Positions 45,408-55,046 of a DNA stretch of 64,000 bases are shown in pieces. This DNA comes from Tricholoma matsutake. Taxonomy: Eukaryota; Basidiomycota; Agaricomycetes; Agaricales; Tricholomataceae. Every line of letters begins with the position of its first letter. Within the stretch, counting starts at the first letter, position 1. A model generated the notes under the pieces. It was given only the letters and a program-made list of their open reading frames with translations. It searched no databases and was not told the DNA's origin. Made by a program: the position numbers and the translations under genes. Where the stretch lies: NCBI GenBank assembly GCA_026075535.2, contig AP026549.1, positions 124,001 to 188,000 of the forward strand, given 5' to 3'.

Positions 45408-45835
45408 AGGCCTCCGTAGATGTGGAGTCCTCGTCCAAATGGCACCAGTTGTTTCTAACAACTGCATATCGGGGGAAGACCTTCATGATGCTGAAGGGCC
45501 CCAAGGGCAAGCCCCTTATGCCTATGACCCGTAAAGGCGGGCCATGGTTGCGTTCTCTGGGCCCCGACAACTCGTTAGTCACAAGGGCCGGTAGAGGCAT
45601 TACAGGCCATGCTCCTTTGGGGGAGTACCGCCAATGTTTCCATATCCAGGGTGACTACCTCTGCCCCTGTGATGATGCCCCGATGCAGACTCGGGATCAC
45701 GTTCTTCGCATGTGTTCTTTGCACTGGCAGAAGGAGAGACGGCAAGCCCCCATCGACATTGAGGGCTTCCATGAGTTTCTCAAGAAGAGCCCCCAGGCTC
45801 TGTCTTTCCCCCCACGTGAGTGGGATCCTGGATGA
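45408..45835 (+). CDS. LINE C-terminal zinc domain carried by the nested element
   Basis: The frame reads ASVDVESSSKWHQLFLTTAY, GPKGKPLMPMTRKGGPWLRS, RAGRGITGHAPLGEYRQCFH, CPCDDAPMQTRDHVLRMC and SPQALSFPPREWDPG, then a stop. C-x-C ... H ... C is the zinc motif that follows RNase H in this LINE clade. It is co-linear with 46326-46767 of the outer LINE at perhaps 50-60% identity by eye. There is no in-frame start of its own, so it is probably not translated separately. Confidence 0.7.
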
Positions 45836-46139
45836 GGTGGATGCGCGGAGACTGTGGTACATCTGAGGCCTGGCCCTGTGGGGCTGGGTACCATTCCGGG
45901 TACACCAACTCAGCTCAGCTAAGTGCAGTTCACTCCCCTTACGGGGAGTCGGGGATGCACTGCTTTGGCAGGGGCCCCGGGGCCAGTGTCTGCGGATGCT
46001 GGTACTGGTCAGTTGCAGCAGCTGGCTAAGCGCAAGGGACGGCTGCTACCCTCTGCAGTAGTCTGAGGGGTGGTGTTGCCAGCAGTTGCTGGTTCGGGGA
46101 GGCGTCTGAGTGCTCCATTTCCATAGTTTGGTGGTGCTG

Positions 46140-46311
46140 CCCGAGTATGGGTCGCAGTTCACCTTCCCGCCTTAACGGGCATTATCAGGGCGGCAGATGT
46201 CCCTTTCAATCTTGCATTATATACCTGCTTAGTGTACTCGTTTGTATGCTGGCCACGGCCTACCATCGCGTTCCGTGTAATAAATTCGTTGATTTAAAAA
46301 AAAAAAAAAAA
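46140..46311 (+). repeat. LINE 3' UTR end and polyA, copy 1
   Basis: Contains CCTTCCCGCCTTAACGGGC, ATTATCAGGGCGGCAG, a TTGCATTATATACC block, CGTGTAATAAATTCGTTGAT and an A-run at 46295-46311. The same order is seen at 47.17-47.31, 50.07-50.22 (inverted) and 59.18-59.36 kb. Confidence 0.85.
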
Positions 46312-46767
46312 AAGGATTTCATCTCGGCCAGCCTTGACGAGTCGGCCCTGAAAGAGTGGCATGAGCTGTTTTGGCAGCCAGGCTATTGGGGTGCATCTTT
46401 CCTGGACCTCAATGGCCCAAAAGACAAACCTCTCAAACCCTTGGCCCACAAGGGTGGGCCGTGGCTGCATAAGTCGGACCAGACATGCCCTGGCTTTGCC
46501 CGCTCTTGCAGGGGCATTACCAACCATGCTCCCATTGGGGAGTATTGTCATTGTTTCCACCTGGATGGGGTGCAGTGCTGTGTGTGCACCTTCTTCCATG
46601 GCATCTGTGCCCTGCTTCAAACGCAGGACCATGTCCTCTGTGTGTGCAGCTGTTATGAGCGCAGCCACGACCATCAGGCGCCACTCTCCATTGAGGAGTG
46701 GCACCAGTTCTTGAAGGCCAATCCGCTGGCATTGGCTTTCCCCCCACACGAGTGGGATCCTGGATGA
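46312..46767 (+). pseudogene. Outer LINE: C-terminal zinc domain
   Basis: Continues the RNase H frame: KDFISASLDESALKEWHELF, GPKDKPLKPLAHKGGPWLHK, RGITNHAPIGEYCHCFHLDG and CCVC...QTQDHVLCVCSC (zinc motif, with an extra segment after the first Cys pair), closing ALAFPPHEWDPG and TGA at 46765. With the nested element removed, RNase H and zinc domain form one uninterrupted frame. Confidence 0.82.
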
Positions 46768-47308
46768 GTGGGCTGTGCAGGGCGTATGACCCCCATCTGG
46801 TGTTTCAGGTCTCGGTTGTTCCATGCCCTTAGCAGCTGCTGGTCGGCACCACTCTTTTGTGTGTGCTCCTGAACTCCTGGACGAGTACTTGCCCCCTCTG
46901 GGGGTGGGCTAAGCAGGGAGCACCCCACCGGTCTTCGGACTGGGGGCTCATTCTGGGGGTGGGTGTGTGGGGTACCTGTCCTCCTCAGGGGGCAGGCCAA
47001 GCTGGGAATTAACCCACCAGCCTTCGGGCTGGGGGCCCCTGGAACACGTCGTACTGGTGGTAAGTCTTTGGGTGGGGAGCTTCTGACTCTCGTCTCACTG
47101 GTTTGGGGAGGTGCCCTTGCGCTTGCCTCGTCTGTTGTTTGGTTGGCCTCACCTTTGGCTCGGCCCTCCTTCCTGCTTCACCGAGCATTATTAAGGTGGC
47201 AGTTTCCTTCAAATCTTGCATAGTATACCCGTTGCTGTATTAGTATAGTGACCACAGACTGCGACTGAGCACCACGTTATAAATCGTTGATCAAAAAAAA
47301 AAAAAAAA
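46768..47308 (+). repeat. Outer LINE 3' UTR and polyA, copy 2
   Basis: GC-rich UTR with CTCTGGGGGTGGGCTAAGC, CTTCGG(A/G)CTGGGGGC repeated, then GAGCATTATTAAGGTGGCAG, CTTGCATAGTATACCCG, CGTTATAAATCGTTGATC and A(16) ending at 47308. No flanking duplication could be matched because the 5' truncation point is uncertain. Confidence 0.8.
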
Positions 47309-47675
47309 GAGTCCTCAGAAAACTTTGTTCCCAGTCAACCGTGCACCTGGATGGCCAGAAGCACCTGTCTCGCATCTACCTTCGGGCCAGACAGTTGGGA
47401 GCATACCACAGATTGAGCAAGACAGCCAGAAGCTAGATGTGATGCATTATTTGAATGGGAATCTTGAGCTGCCTGCACAAAGTACAGGCGGTAGTGCTGC
47501 TGTCCGTGGGACAAAAATGCGCCTCTGCCTTGATCGCCTTGGCGGGGTGATGAATGATAGATATGGTGATATACAAACTTGATTTTCTTTACATCTTTGA
47601 TGCCTCTGCCCTCTATTCCCATCTCACATCGTCAAAGGATATTAGCACATCATATTGGAGTCCGGCTTTGATCTC
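47309..47675. other. Unassigned spacer
   Basis: Nothing recognisable. A short plus-strand ORF at 47325-47582 lacks a domain. Confidence 0.4.
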
Positions 47676-47857
47676 ACTCGCTATTCATTTCTGATACCAA
47701 ACTATCTCATTACACCCCTTAGTGGGACCATCATCTTAGCTCTACATTCCATTATTCTCCCTTCATACTCGCTATTCGTTTCTGATACCAAATTATCTCA
47801 TTACACCCCTTAGTGGGACCATCATCTTAGCTCTACATTCCATTATTCCCCCTTTGC
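47676..47857 (+). repeat. 91-bp tandem duplication
   Basis: Units 47676-47766 and 47767-47857 differ at about four positions (CTATTCATTT versus CTATTCGTTT; CCAAACT versus CCAAATT). Confidence 0.95.
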
Positions 47858-47929
47858 TCATCAACATAAGATCATCAAAGACAGAATTGAGGAGGTGGAA
47901 AGAAATGGAGAGGCAGGAAATGCCAACTA

Positions 47930-49303
47930 CAGTTGTTTGCATAAGTAAGTGCCACTGTCAATTTTATTTGTTGGTGTGATGTGACACAGGCACAATTCAA
48001 GGACAGCCAGTTCAACCCTGTTCGACCATTCCTGCTCATCATCGACCGCCTCGGATGGCTCCCCATGGACCTCATATGCCGAAGCAAATGTGTGAGCTTA
48101 TAGTTGTATGGAAGAATGAGCTTGGAAAGAGCACCAGTGAGATTGTGGAACTTGCTGGCTATTCAGAGCGCACTGTGCGCAATATCCTTCAACTTGACCA
48201 TGAACATGGCATTGTTAACAAGCCTTTTGCTCGACCCCTTGGCAGACCACATATTCTCAATGGGGGGGGACATGGACTACATTTCCTCCACCATCCAAGC
48301 AAACCCAGTCATTTATCTTGATGAGATGCAAGAACGACTACTTCAATATCGCCACATTGATGTCTTGCTTTCAACCATGTCACGTGCCCTGAAGCACCTT
48401 GCTCTCACTCACAAGAAGGTTTCTCGCGAGGCTATTGAGTGCAATGAACTTCTGCATGCATGCTGGCAGGCAGAACATGGGGATATACCAGCGGAATATT
48501 GTGTTTGGATGAAGCTGCCATTGACAATCATACCAACCAACGTGATGAAGGTTGGGCTGCAGTCAGTCATGCATGCATATGCTGGACTCTCTTCATTCGC
48601 AGCCATCAATATTCTGTCCTCCCTGTGTTCACTTGCAATGGATACATAGTACTTGACATCTTTGAGGGTTCTGTCAACAAGGAGAGGTTTATTGCATTTG
48701 TCAATGACCTGGTGAGTTTTGTGCATGTTTTCAGTGACAAACTCATTTTCTTCAGGCTCCAATGCTCAGCCCATATCCTGGCCCACGTAGTGTTGTTATT
48801 CTTGACAATTGCACCATCCACCATGATGAGGAAATTCGCAGAATCATCATTGATGAATGTGGTATGTCCATTTTCCCCCTTCGCTCCGAGTCTTATTATT
48901 TATCAGCAAGCACATGTTTGCAGGGGCCAAACTTGTCTATCTACCACCCTACTCCCCTGACTTCAACCCAATTGAGCAGTCCTTCCACAGTCTCAAAGCC
49001 TGGTTGCGTTGTCACAAAGCAGAGGCAGTGAACCCCAAATGTCGGCCTTGGTTGGTTCACCAGGCAGCTGCATCACTCACACTGGAGATGGCTGAAGGGT
49101 GGATTCTCAACTGTGGATATTCTTTCCTTGATGAATAGATAGACCATTCTCAAATGCATGGTTCCTTTTCTTTATGATATTGGCCAGCATTTGCGCAACA
49201 ATGCTACCAACTTGATACCCGGAATGGATGGACCGGCTGTCCCTGTGTCACGTCACACCAAACAAATGAAAATGACAGCAGCAATTACTTGTGCAAATGA
49301 CTG
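47930..49303 (+). mobile_element. Tc1/mariner-type element with long terminal inverted repeats
   Basis: The ends CAGTTGTTTGCATAAGTAAG (47930) and the reverse complement of 49303, CAGTCATTTGCACAAGTAAT, start inverted repeats that continue imperfectly for about 100 bp (shared TTGGTGTGA(T/C)GTGACACAGG and GGACAGCC). TA dinucleotides flank both ends (47928-47929 and 49304-49305), the target duplication of the superfamily. Length 1374 bp. Confidence 0.85.
48055..49138 (+). pseudogene. Tc1/mariner transposase (DDE_3)
   Basis: Helix-turn-helix start (GKSTSEIVELAGYSERTVRN, ILQLDHEHGIV), then DYISSTIQANPVIYLDEMQE, SMSRALKHL-like TMSRALKHLALTHKKVSREA, the first catalytic Asp in CLDEAAIDNHTN, DIFEGSVNKERFIAFVNDL, a GTGAGT...CAG intron (about 48712-48755), RSVVILDNCTIHH (second Asp), a GTATGT...GCAG intron (about 48862-48925), and YLPPYSPDFNPIEQSFHSLK (Glu). 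The product cuts and pastes the element. Frameshifts occur in the G-run at 48261-48267 and near 48508. The carboxyl end is at the TAG at 49136. Confidence 0.85.
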
Positions 49304-49305
49304 TA

Positions 49306-50046
49306 AAGGGAGAGATCAATCCATGCTAACATGCGAGTAATTTGTTGAGTACGTATTTCAATTTTCATCCTGTCAAGGCAATGTGTAGGTATCTGTCGGC
49401 GACATTGTGGCAGGTTGGTCTTGTTGAAAGCTTAAGACGAAATCTACTAGTGTATAACACTAGTCAGCACTTCAATCAACTGATTGTAACACGCTTTACA
49501 CAGGGTTGATAATAGTACTGTGTATTGCACTTGGTTTACCAACCCTATCTAGTGTCCAAGTGTTCCCAGACATACAAGGAATCCGCATTTGTTTGTACCT
49601 ATTGTGCCAGGAAACTGTGAGGCATGAAAGTAGGTGTCCACAATATCGCATATGTGTTCCCTTCTATGTCTGAGTCCAAGAATCGAAGTAATATCTACAG
49701 TATCAAGTAAGATATGAAGTAAAGTAAGTAAGAGTCCATTTTGCATAATCTAATAAGTATAGTAACAAGTCCTTTGCAAGTGTTTCATCACCATATTCAA
49801 CAGGTCTGGGCATATAGGGATTTAGAGGTGTGAGAGACCTTAAGCTTGCAGGAGCAAGGTGATGTAACTAACATTCTCATTTACGCAAGGGAGCTATATA
49901 CAAGTATTCAGAAATCTTTAATTTCATGACTCCATTAGGCACATAGCTACAAAATAATGCTCCTCCCGCATCGTGTTTTGAGCAGGGGAGAGGGGACAAA
50001 ACTAATCAAACAGGGAAAGAAAGACCTCCCTTTCATCTTCAAGTTG
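49306..50046. other. Unassigned non-coding region
   Basis: No gene or repeat recognised. Several CTAGTGT words lie at 49445-49560. Confidence 0.45.
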
Positions 50047-50066
50047 TGTGACCCTTCCTATTTGCC

Positions 50067-50223
50067 TTTTTTTTTTTTTTTTTTGGATCAACTGATTTAT
50101 TACACGGAATGCAACGGTAGGCCATGGCCAGCATACAAACAAGTACACTAAGCAGGTATATATTGCAAGATTAAAAGGGATAACTGCTGCCCTGATAACG
50201 CCCATTAAGGTGGGAAGGTGGAC
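50067..50223 (-). mobile_element. 5'-truncated LINE end with target duplication
   Basis: The minus strand reads CCTTCCCACCTTAATGGGCG, TTATCAGGGCAGCAG, a TATATACCTGCTTAGTGTAC block, GTAATAAATCAGTTGATCC and an A-run. It is almost the same as 46160-46311. The flanks TGTGACCCTTCCTATTTGCC (50047-50066) and TGTGACCCATTCCTATTTGC with C (50224-50244) are a target duplication of about 20 bp differing by one base and one indel. Confidence 0.9.
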
Positions 50224-50246
50224 TGTGACCCATTCCTATTTGCCTT

Positions 50247-50450
50247 GGATAGGGATGCCACAGTCCGGTTCTGAACCGAAGTTCAAACCTGAACTTTTCA
50301 GAACCAGTCCAAAGTCCGGTCCAAGGTTCGATGATTGCACAGAGCCAGACCACATTGTAGTCCAGTTCTGGATTCAGGCAAGGCACAAAATCTCCGAACT
50401 GCATTGAACCTGGTTCGAACTGAACCTTTTATCAACCTTTTTTAGTCGCT
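50247..50450. repeat. GGTTCGAA/CAGTCCGG-rich block
   Basis: CCGGTT, GAACCG, GTTCGAAC and CAGTCC words in both orientations, akin to 80-235. Probably the subterminal part of a DNA transposon; no ends were identified. Confidence 0.45.
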
Positions 50451-50639
50451 GGCTTCTGAGAAAAACCTTGCTGAACTTTTCATGACCACTTCCTTGAAGC
50501 ATTCAATTCCCACCTTGTAACACAATGTACATTTTCTTCTTCATTGTCCTGACATGCCATCTTTGAATAGGACCACAACTGCTGGCACTGGAGTACCACA
50601 GGCTATGGGAGGAGCAGCAGCCGTCCCGATGCGTTGGTG

Positions 50640-51325
50640 ATTGTTCCGACAACTTTTTCATGTTCTGAGCATTCCAACTGGTGTTGGTGGCGGTACCGGT
50701 AATGGCAGTTTTGCTGGCTTGTTTGTCCCTCCCCATCAGCACTAGTCCCTCCCTGTTACTGTAGGTCCCCCCTTGCCGCCGCTGGCCCCTCCCCATTATC
50801 CCTGTGCTACTGTCGTGGGTCCCTCCCCCTCCCCATTATCCCTGTGCTACTGTCGTGGGTCCCTCCCCCTAGCCATTACCGGTTCCACGTCGTGCCATGG
50901 GTTCCTCCCGTTTGCTGTTGGCTACTGTGGTCTTCGGGTGTCGCAATTTTACCTCTCCAAGATCATAGTACAGCCACAATCAAAGTTCTGGCATTCATAT
51001 TTACAAAGTTTTGGTCAACCTGAGGCTCTGCCTCCAATTCTGGGACATCACGCTTAAAATTTTCGGGCTGAGGTTCAAAATGATGTTTTTTTCTTGACTC
51101 TGATCACTGGCACTGGCAAAATATTGATATTATCGTGATGTGTATCCCGGTATTCCTGCCATCTGCCTCGCTGCCCCAAACATGGACCATACCGTGTAAC
51201 CCGCCTTGTACCCCGTCTCCGGTGCCAGCTCCATCCCCAGCCCTATAAAACACCCTTCTTTCCGTGATCTCCCCAACTCCATCTTTCTTCCCCTTGGCAA
51301 CCCCCTCACATCTCCAGTGCAGAAC
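50640..51325 (+). repeat. Promoter-repeat family Z, copy 4
   Basis: The longest copy: CCTCCCCATTATCCCTGTGC twice in a 39-bp tandem unit (about 50790-50868), GTTCCTCCCGTTTGCTGTTG, TGTGGTCTTCGGGTGTCGCA, CAACCTGAGGCTCTGCCTCC, ACATCACGCTTAAAATTTTC, GATGTGTATCCCGGTATTCC, CCCTATAAAACACCCTTCTT and CCCCTTGGCAACCCCCTCAC. It is collinear with 28.29-28.82 kb apart from the missing (CTA)n run. Confidence 0.7.
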
Positions 51326-51690
51326 TCCCTTACGATCCTCTCCTTTGCCCATTTTTAGTTGGTGTGTGAATTTGTCTCCTGAGTGCAGATGTCGCTTCTT
51401 CTTGGCCTGGAGCATAGAGCAAGGATGAGGACCTGCCACTTTTGGAGGCACATAATGATGTGTGTTGGTTCTGTCACATAAAGTTCTATGGTTTTTGACA
51501 CGATTGTCAGACCCTGAGATTGGAATAGACTGTTGGTTGGGAGAGGAAATCTCGGAGATTACCATGCCTGAGTCCCACTGAAAGTGCTGACTCTGGTCCC
51601 AGCCCCAAATTGGCATGATCCCCTTCTCTTCCATGCTGTAACTATCAACATATCTTGCTTCCCAGTCCAGGTCTTCACAATCAAGCAGCT
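51326..51690 (-). other. Unassigned open frame next to the integrase break
   Basis: A minus-strand frame from 51697 begins MIELLDCEDLDWEARYVDSY and runs through a GPHPCSMLQAKKKRH segment into repeat family Z. No domain was recognised; it may be a fragment of another element. Confidence 0.35.
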
Positions 51691-51696
51691 CAATCA

Positions 51697-51736
51697 CTGA
51701 ACACCGTCCTCTTTGTGCCTAGAGGACGGTGTTCAG
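51697..51736. repeat. Perfect 16-bp hairpin at the end of the gypsy integrase
   Basis: CTGAACACCGTCCTCT (51697-51712) and its complement (51721-51736) with an 8-nt loop. The integrase frame stops here, without the chromodomain and 3' LTR expected next. Confidence 0.92.
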
Positions 51737-54700
51737 TAATTTCGTTAACAGCTTTGAGTTTCAAAGGGCGTTGATTGGGTTCGAATCCCATGTGCGGGTG
51801 TCTACCAGTGTTGACGAAGAATGGGGAGTGTTGCATCGAAGAGTGGACATGATTGTTGTATGAAAACTCGCCCAGTGGCAGTAGGGTATCCCAGTCATTC
51901 TGCCTTTCATTCACGAATATGCGAATATATTGTTCAAGTTCCTGATTGACACGTTCGGTCTGTCCGTCAGATTGGGGGGGGTACGCCGTAGAGGCTGAAA
52001 TCGTGATACCCAGCAAGCGATAAAGTTCGCGCATAAACTCGGCCACAAACTGCGGTCCTCGATCCGATAGGGCTGATCGTGGAAGACCGTGCAGCTTCCA
52101 CACGTTCTGTAGGTACAATCGTGCTGAGCCCAATGCCATAACCATTGTATGAGTGGGAATGAAATGGCTTCGTTTGCTCACCAAGTCCACTACCACCATT
52201 GCAGCATCAAAGCTGTGCAAATCAGGAAGTTTGGTGATAAAGTCCATGCTCACGACATCCCATCAAGCTTCGGGAACTGGAAGGGGGTGGAGTTTGCCAA
52301 ATGGTTTGCGTTTCTGAGCCTTCATACGAAGGCACATGTCACACGATTTGCAGTACTGACCAATATAGCGTGACATATTGGGCCACCAATAGCTTCACGA
52401 TATGAGTTCGAGGGTCTTCCAGCATCCCGCATGTCCACCGATCTTGGAGTCATGATGTTGCTCAGCGATCTTTCATTGTAGTTTGGGGACCATAGGGATG
52501 TATATCCTATTGCGAAACCTCCACAAACCTTCCTCCTTGACCCATTCCAAACTTCTTAGCGACTTGCCCTTCGCCCTATCCAGTTCCTCATCGCCAGCAC
52601 CACTGCATCCTCACTCTTCCCATCTCGTATCCCCTTTTGAACCTCCTTGAGGATATCCCGTTCCGATCCTTCCACCGTGATTCCCTCAAGTGCACGAACT
52701 GCGAAGAATTCGGGTTGTAATAGCGTGGTATCGTAATTATTGTCGTCCCCACCACCATAATCGGCCCTTCGTGGGAGTGCGTCACATTTGCCCATGCTCA
52801 TGCCCGGATGATGGTGTAACACAAAATCGAACCTGGACAGGTAAAGGGACCACCTAGCTTGTCTACAATTTAGCTTTTTCGCAGTCATGAAGTACTCAAG
52901 GTTTTTGTGGTCCGTCCAAATTTCGACCTTGTGTCGGGCTCCCTCTAGGAAATGCCTCCACTCTTCCAATGATCGCATCACCGCGAGCATTTCTTTATCG
53001 TGGATTTTGTAGTTTCGTTCGACAGCGTTGAGGGATTTCGAATAGAAGGCAATAGGGTGCCATTTGAGATCATCCGAGGATTGCTGCGAAAGTACCGCTC
53101 CCGTTGTGAAGTCTGAACTATCTGCCTCAATCCGAAAAGCCTTTGAGTCATCAGCAAAACGCAAGATCGGAGAAGAGGTAATACGATTCTTAAGTTCGTC
53201 GAACGCCCGTTGCTCCTCAGTGTTCCACCCCCACTTGCGATCCTTCTTCGAGAGCTCGAAAAGTGGTTTAGCCTGGTGCGAAAAACCTTCGATGAAGTGA
53301 CGATAAAAGTTAGCAAACCCTAAAAAGGATTGCACTTCCTTCTTCTTCATTGGGGTGGGCCATTCGGCGACTCCAGCCACCTTGACGGGATCCATGCGAA
53401 TTTCGCCTTCGGAAATGATAAGGCCGAGGTACTCGATGCTAGTCTTCTCGAATTTGCATTCATCGTGTCATAGGTAGAGCTTGTGCTTCTGAAGTCGTTC
53501 CAGGACAATTCGTGTGACTCAGCGTTGTTCTTTGAGTGTCTTACTGAAGATAAGAATGTCATCTAAGTAGATACAGACCACCCCTTCCATGATGAGATCG
53601 TGAAAGATGTCATTCATCATGGCTGGAAGGTAGAGGGGGAGTTCATGAGTCCAAAAAACATTACCAAAGGCTCGAAAAGGCCCCAATTCGTACGAAAGGC
53701 CGCCTTCCACTCATCGCCCTCCTTCATACGCACGTTGTTGTACCCCCATAGGACATCAAGCTTCGTGAAGTACTTTGCACCCCGCAGTTGGTTCACCAGT
53801 TCCAAAATGAGTGGTAGCAGATACCAATTCTTGATCGTAAGAGCATTGAGGGCACGATAGTCTTGTACAAGCCTTAGAGTACCATCCTTCTTCTTGATGA
53901 AGAACATGGGGGATGCCATAGGGGACTTAGAAGGGCGAATTCGTCCAGTTGAAAGGTTTTCCTGGATGAACTCGTCCAGTTCTGCCTGTTCGTTAGGAGT
54001 GAGCAGGTAGACCTTGCAGTTCGTAGGGTTCAAACCCGGTATGAGTTCGATTGCATGGTCCCATACCTTCCGATCAGGGAGTCGATCAAATGATGCCTTC
54101 AAGAACACGTCCTTGAAGTCGTGAAGATGGGAGGGAACGGATTTGTGGAACGATGTAGGCTGCGAATTTTTGTGAAAGGCCTCCGCTAGTCGCTGCGAAG
54201 TGTTTGAGGTAGCCCAAATAAATTTGGCCTTGCAGGGGACGGTTGTAGCGAACAACCGATCACCCTCCTCGAGCTGATCTTCTGCCACAGGGGTGTACTC
54301 CTGTGCCTCCTCTTCATCGTCTTTGTCACCGAGGTCCACGAAGTCCGGAATATCATCCATTTCGACATCAGGAATGGGCATCAGACCAGCACGACAAGCA
54401 CGAACCTTTTCGGCTTCAACTATTCGTGCTTTGCGTTCCTCATTAACCTCAGATTGGCAGGTTCGGCAGTGATTCGGACAACGACTCATTTTGACTTCGG
54501 CAGTTTCCCAATCAATTTCGGGGTTGTGCTGTCGCAGCCAGGTGAGACCGAGTATGAGGTCCTGTCTTCCGAGACTCGTCACTGTGAACGTCGCTTGCTC
54601 CGAGTGGTCACAATATCGCAGGACAACTTCGACGACTTCGGAGATGCTGTCCGCTTCGTTCGGCAAACTGTCTATGTTATAGACCGGGATGGGTCAGCTA

Positions 54701-54930
54701 AGAGGTTTCGTCGTGAGCCGGTTATGTCTCACGAAGTCTGCGTTGACAAACAACCCAGTTGCACCCGAATCGAGGAGAGCCGTAGTAGCATGCATTTCGC
54801 CGGTGTCTGTGGTTTGAATAGACACTCGAAGCTCGAACGAGTTTGCACTGGGGTTCGCCACTACAATGTAGCGCTCTGGTAGCCGTCATTCCCATTTTGG
54901 GCGACACGATGGCTGGGGAGGGGGTGGGAC
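51700..54930 (-). pseudogene. Ty3/gypsy pol: protease, RT, RNase H, integrase
   Basis: Leftward from about 54900: protease LLDSGATGLFVNADFVR and LGRQDLILGLTWLRQHNPEI; RT GRIRPSKSPMASPMFFIKKK, RLVQDYRALNALT, KYFTKLDVLWGYNNVRMKEG and CIYLDDILIFSKTLKEQR; RNase H IEADSSDFTTGAVLSQ, HDKEMLAV and WTDHKNLEYF; integrase zinc region CDMCLRMKAQKRKPFGKLHP and core MDFITKLP, VVVDLVSKRSHF, SDRGPQFVAEF and PQSDGQTERVNQELEQYIR. Stops: TGA at 54694-54696 and 52263-52265 and others near 53510 and 53468. A frameshift lies near 53620 and part of the RNase H-integrase linker is disrupted (52370-52556). There is no chromodomain: the element is cut at the hairpin at 51697. All catalytic acidic residues listed are present. 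Confidence 0.92.
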
Positions 54931-55046
54931 ACATGGTATGGCTTTTGTTTCGTCTGAGTCAACTGCAGAATCTGAATTTAATTTGTGAACATCCTCTACA
55001 GGTAATACTGCGAAATGATTATACATGGACAGCGGTGGCATACCAA

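Larger units (their letters stand above)
44178..46311 (+). mobile_element. Nested 2.1-kb tRNA-headed non-autonomous retroelement
   Basis: Flanked by AAGGATTTCATCTC at 44164-44177 and 46312-46325 (14-bp target duplication; the A bases next to the polyA are ambiguous). It begins with a tRNA-like pol III promoter, has a body of about 1.1 kb without recognisable coding sequence, then a LINE-derived C-terminal zinc domain (45408-45835), a LINE 3' UTR and an 18-nt polyA. Removing 2148 bp restores the outer LINE frame. It has no RT of its own and was presumably mobilised by a related LINE. Confidence 0.85.
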
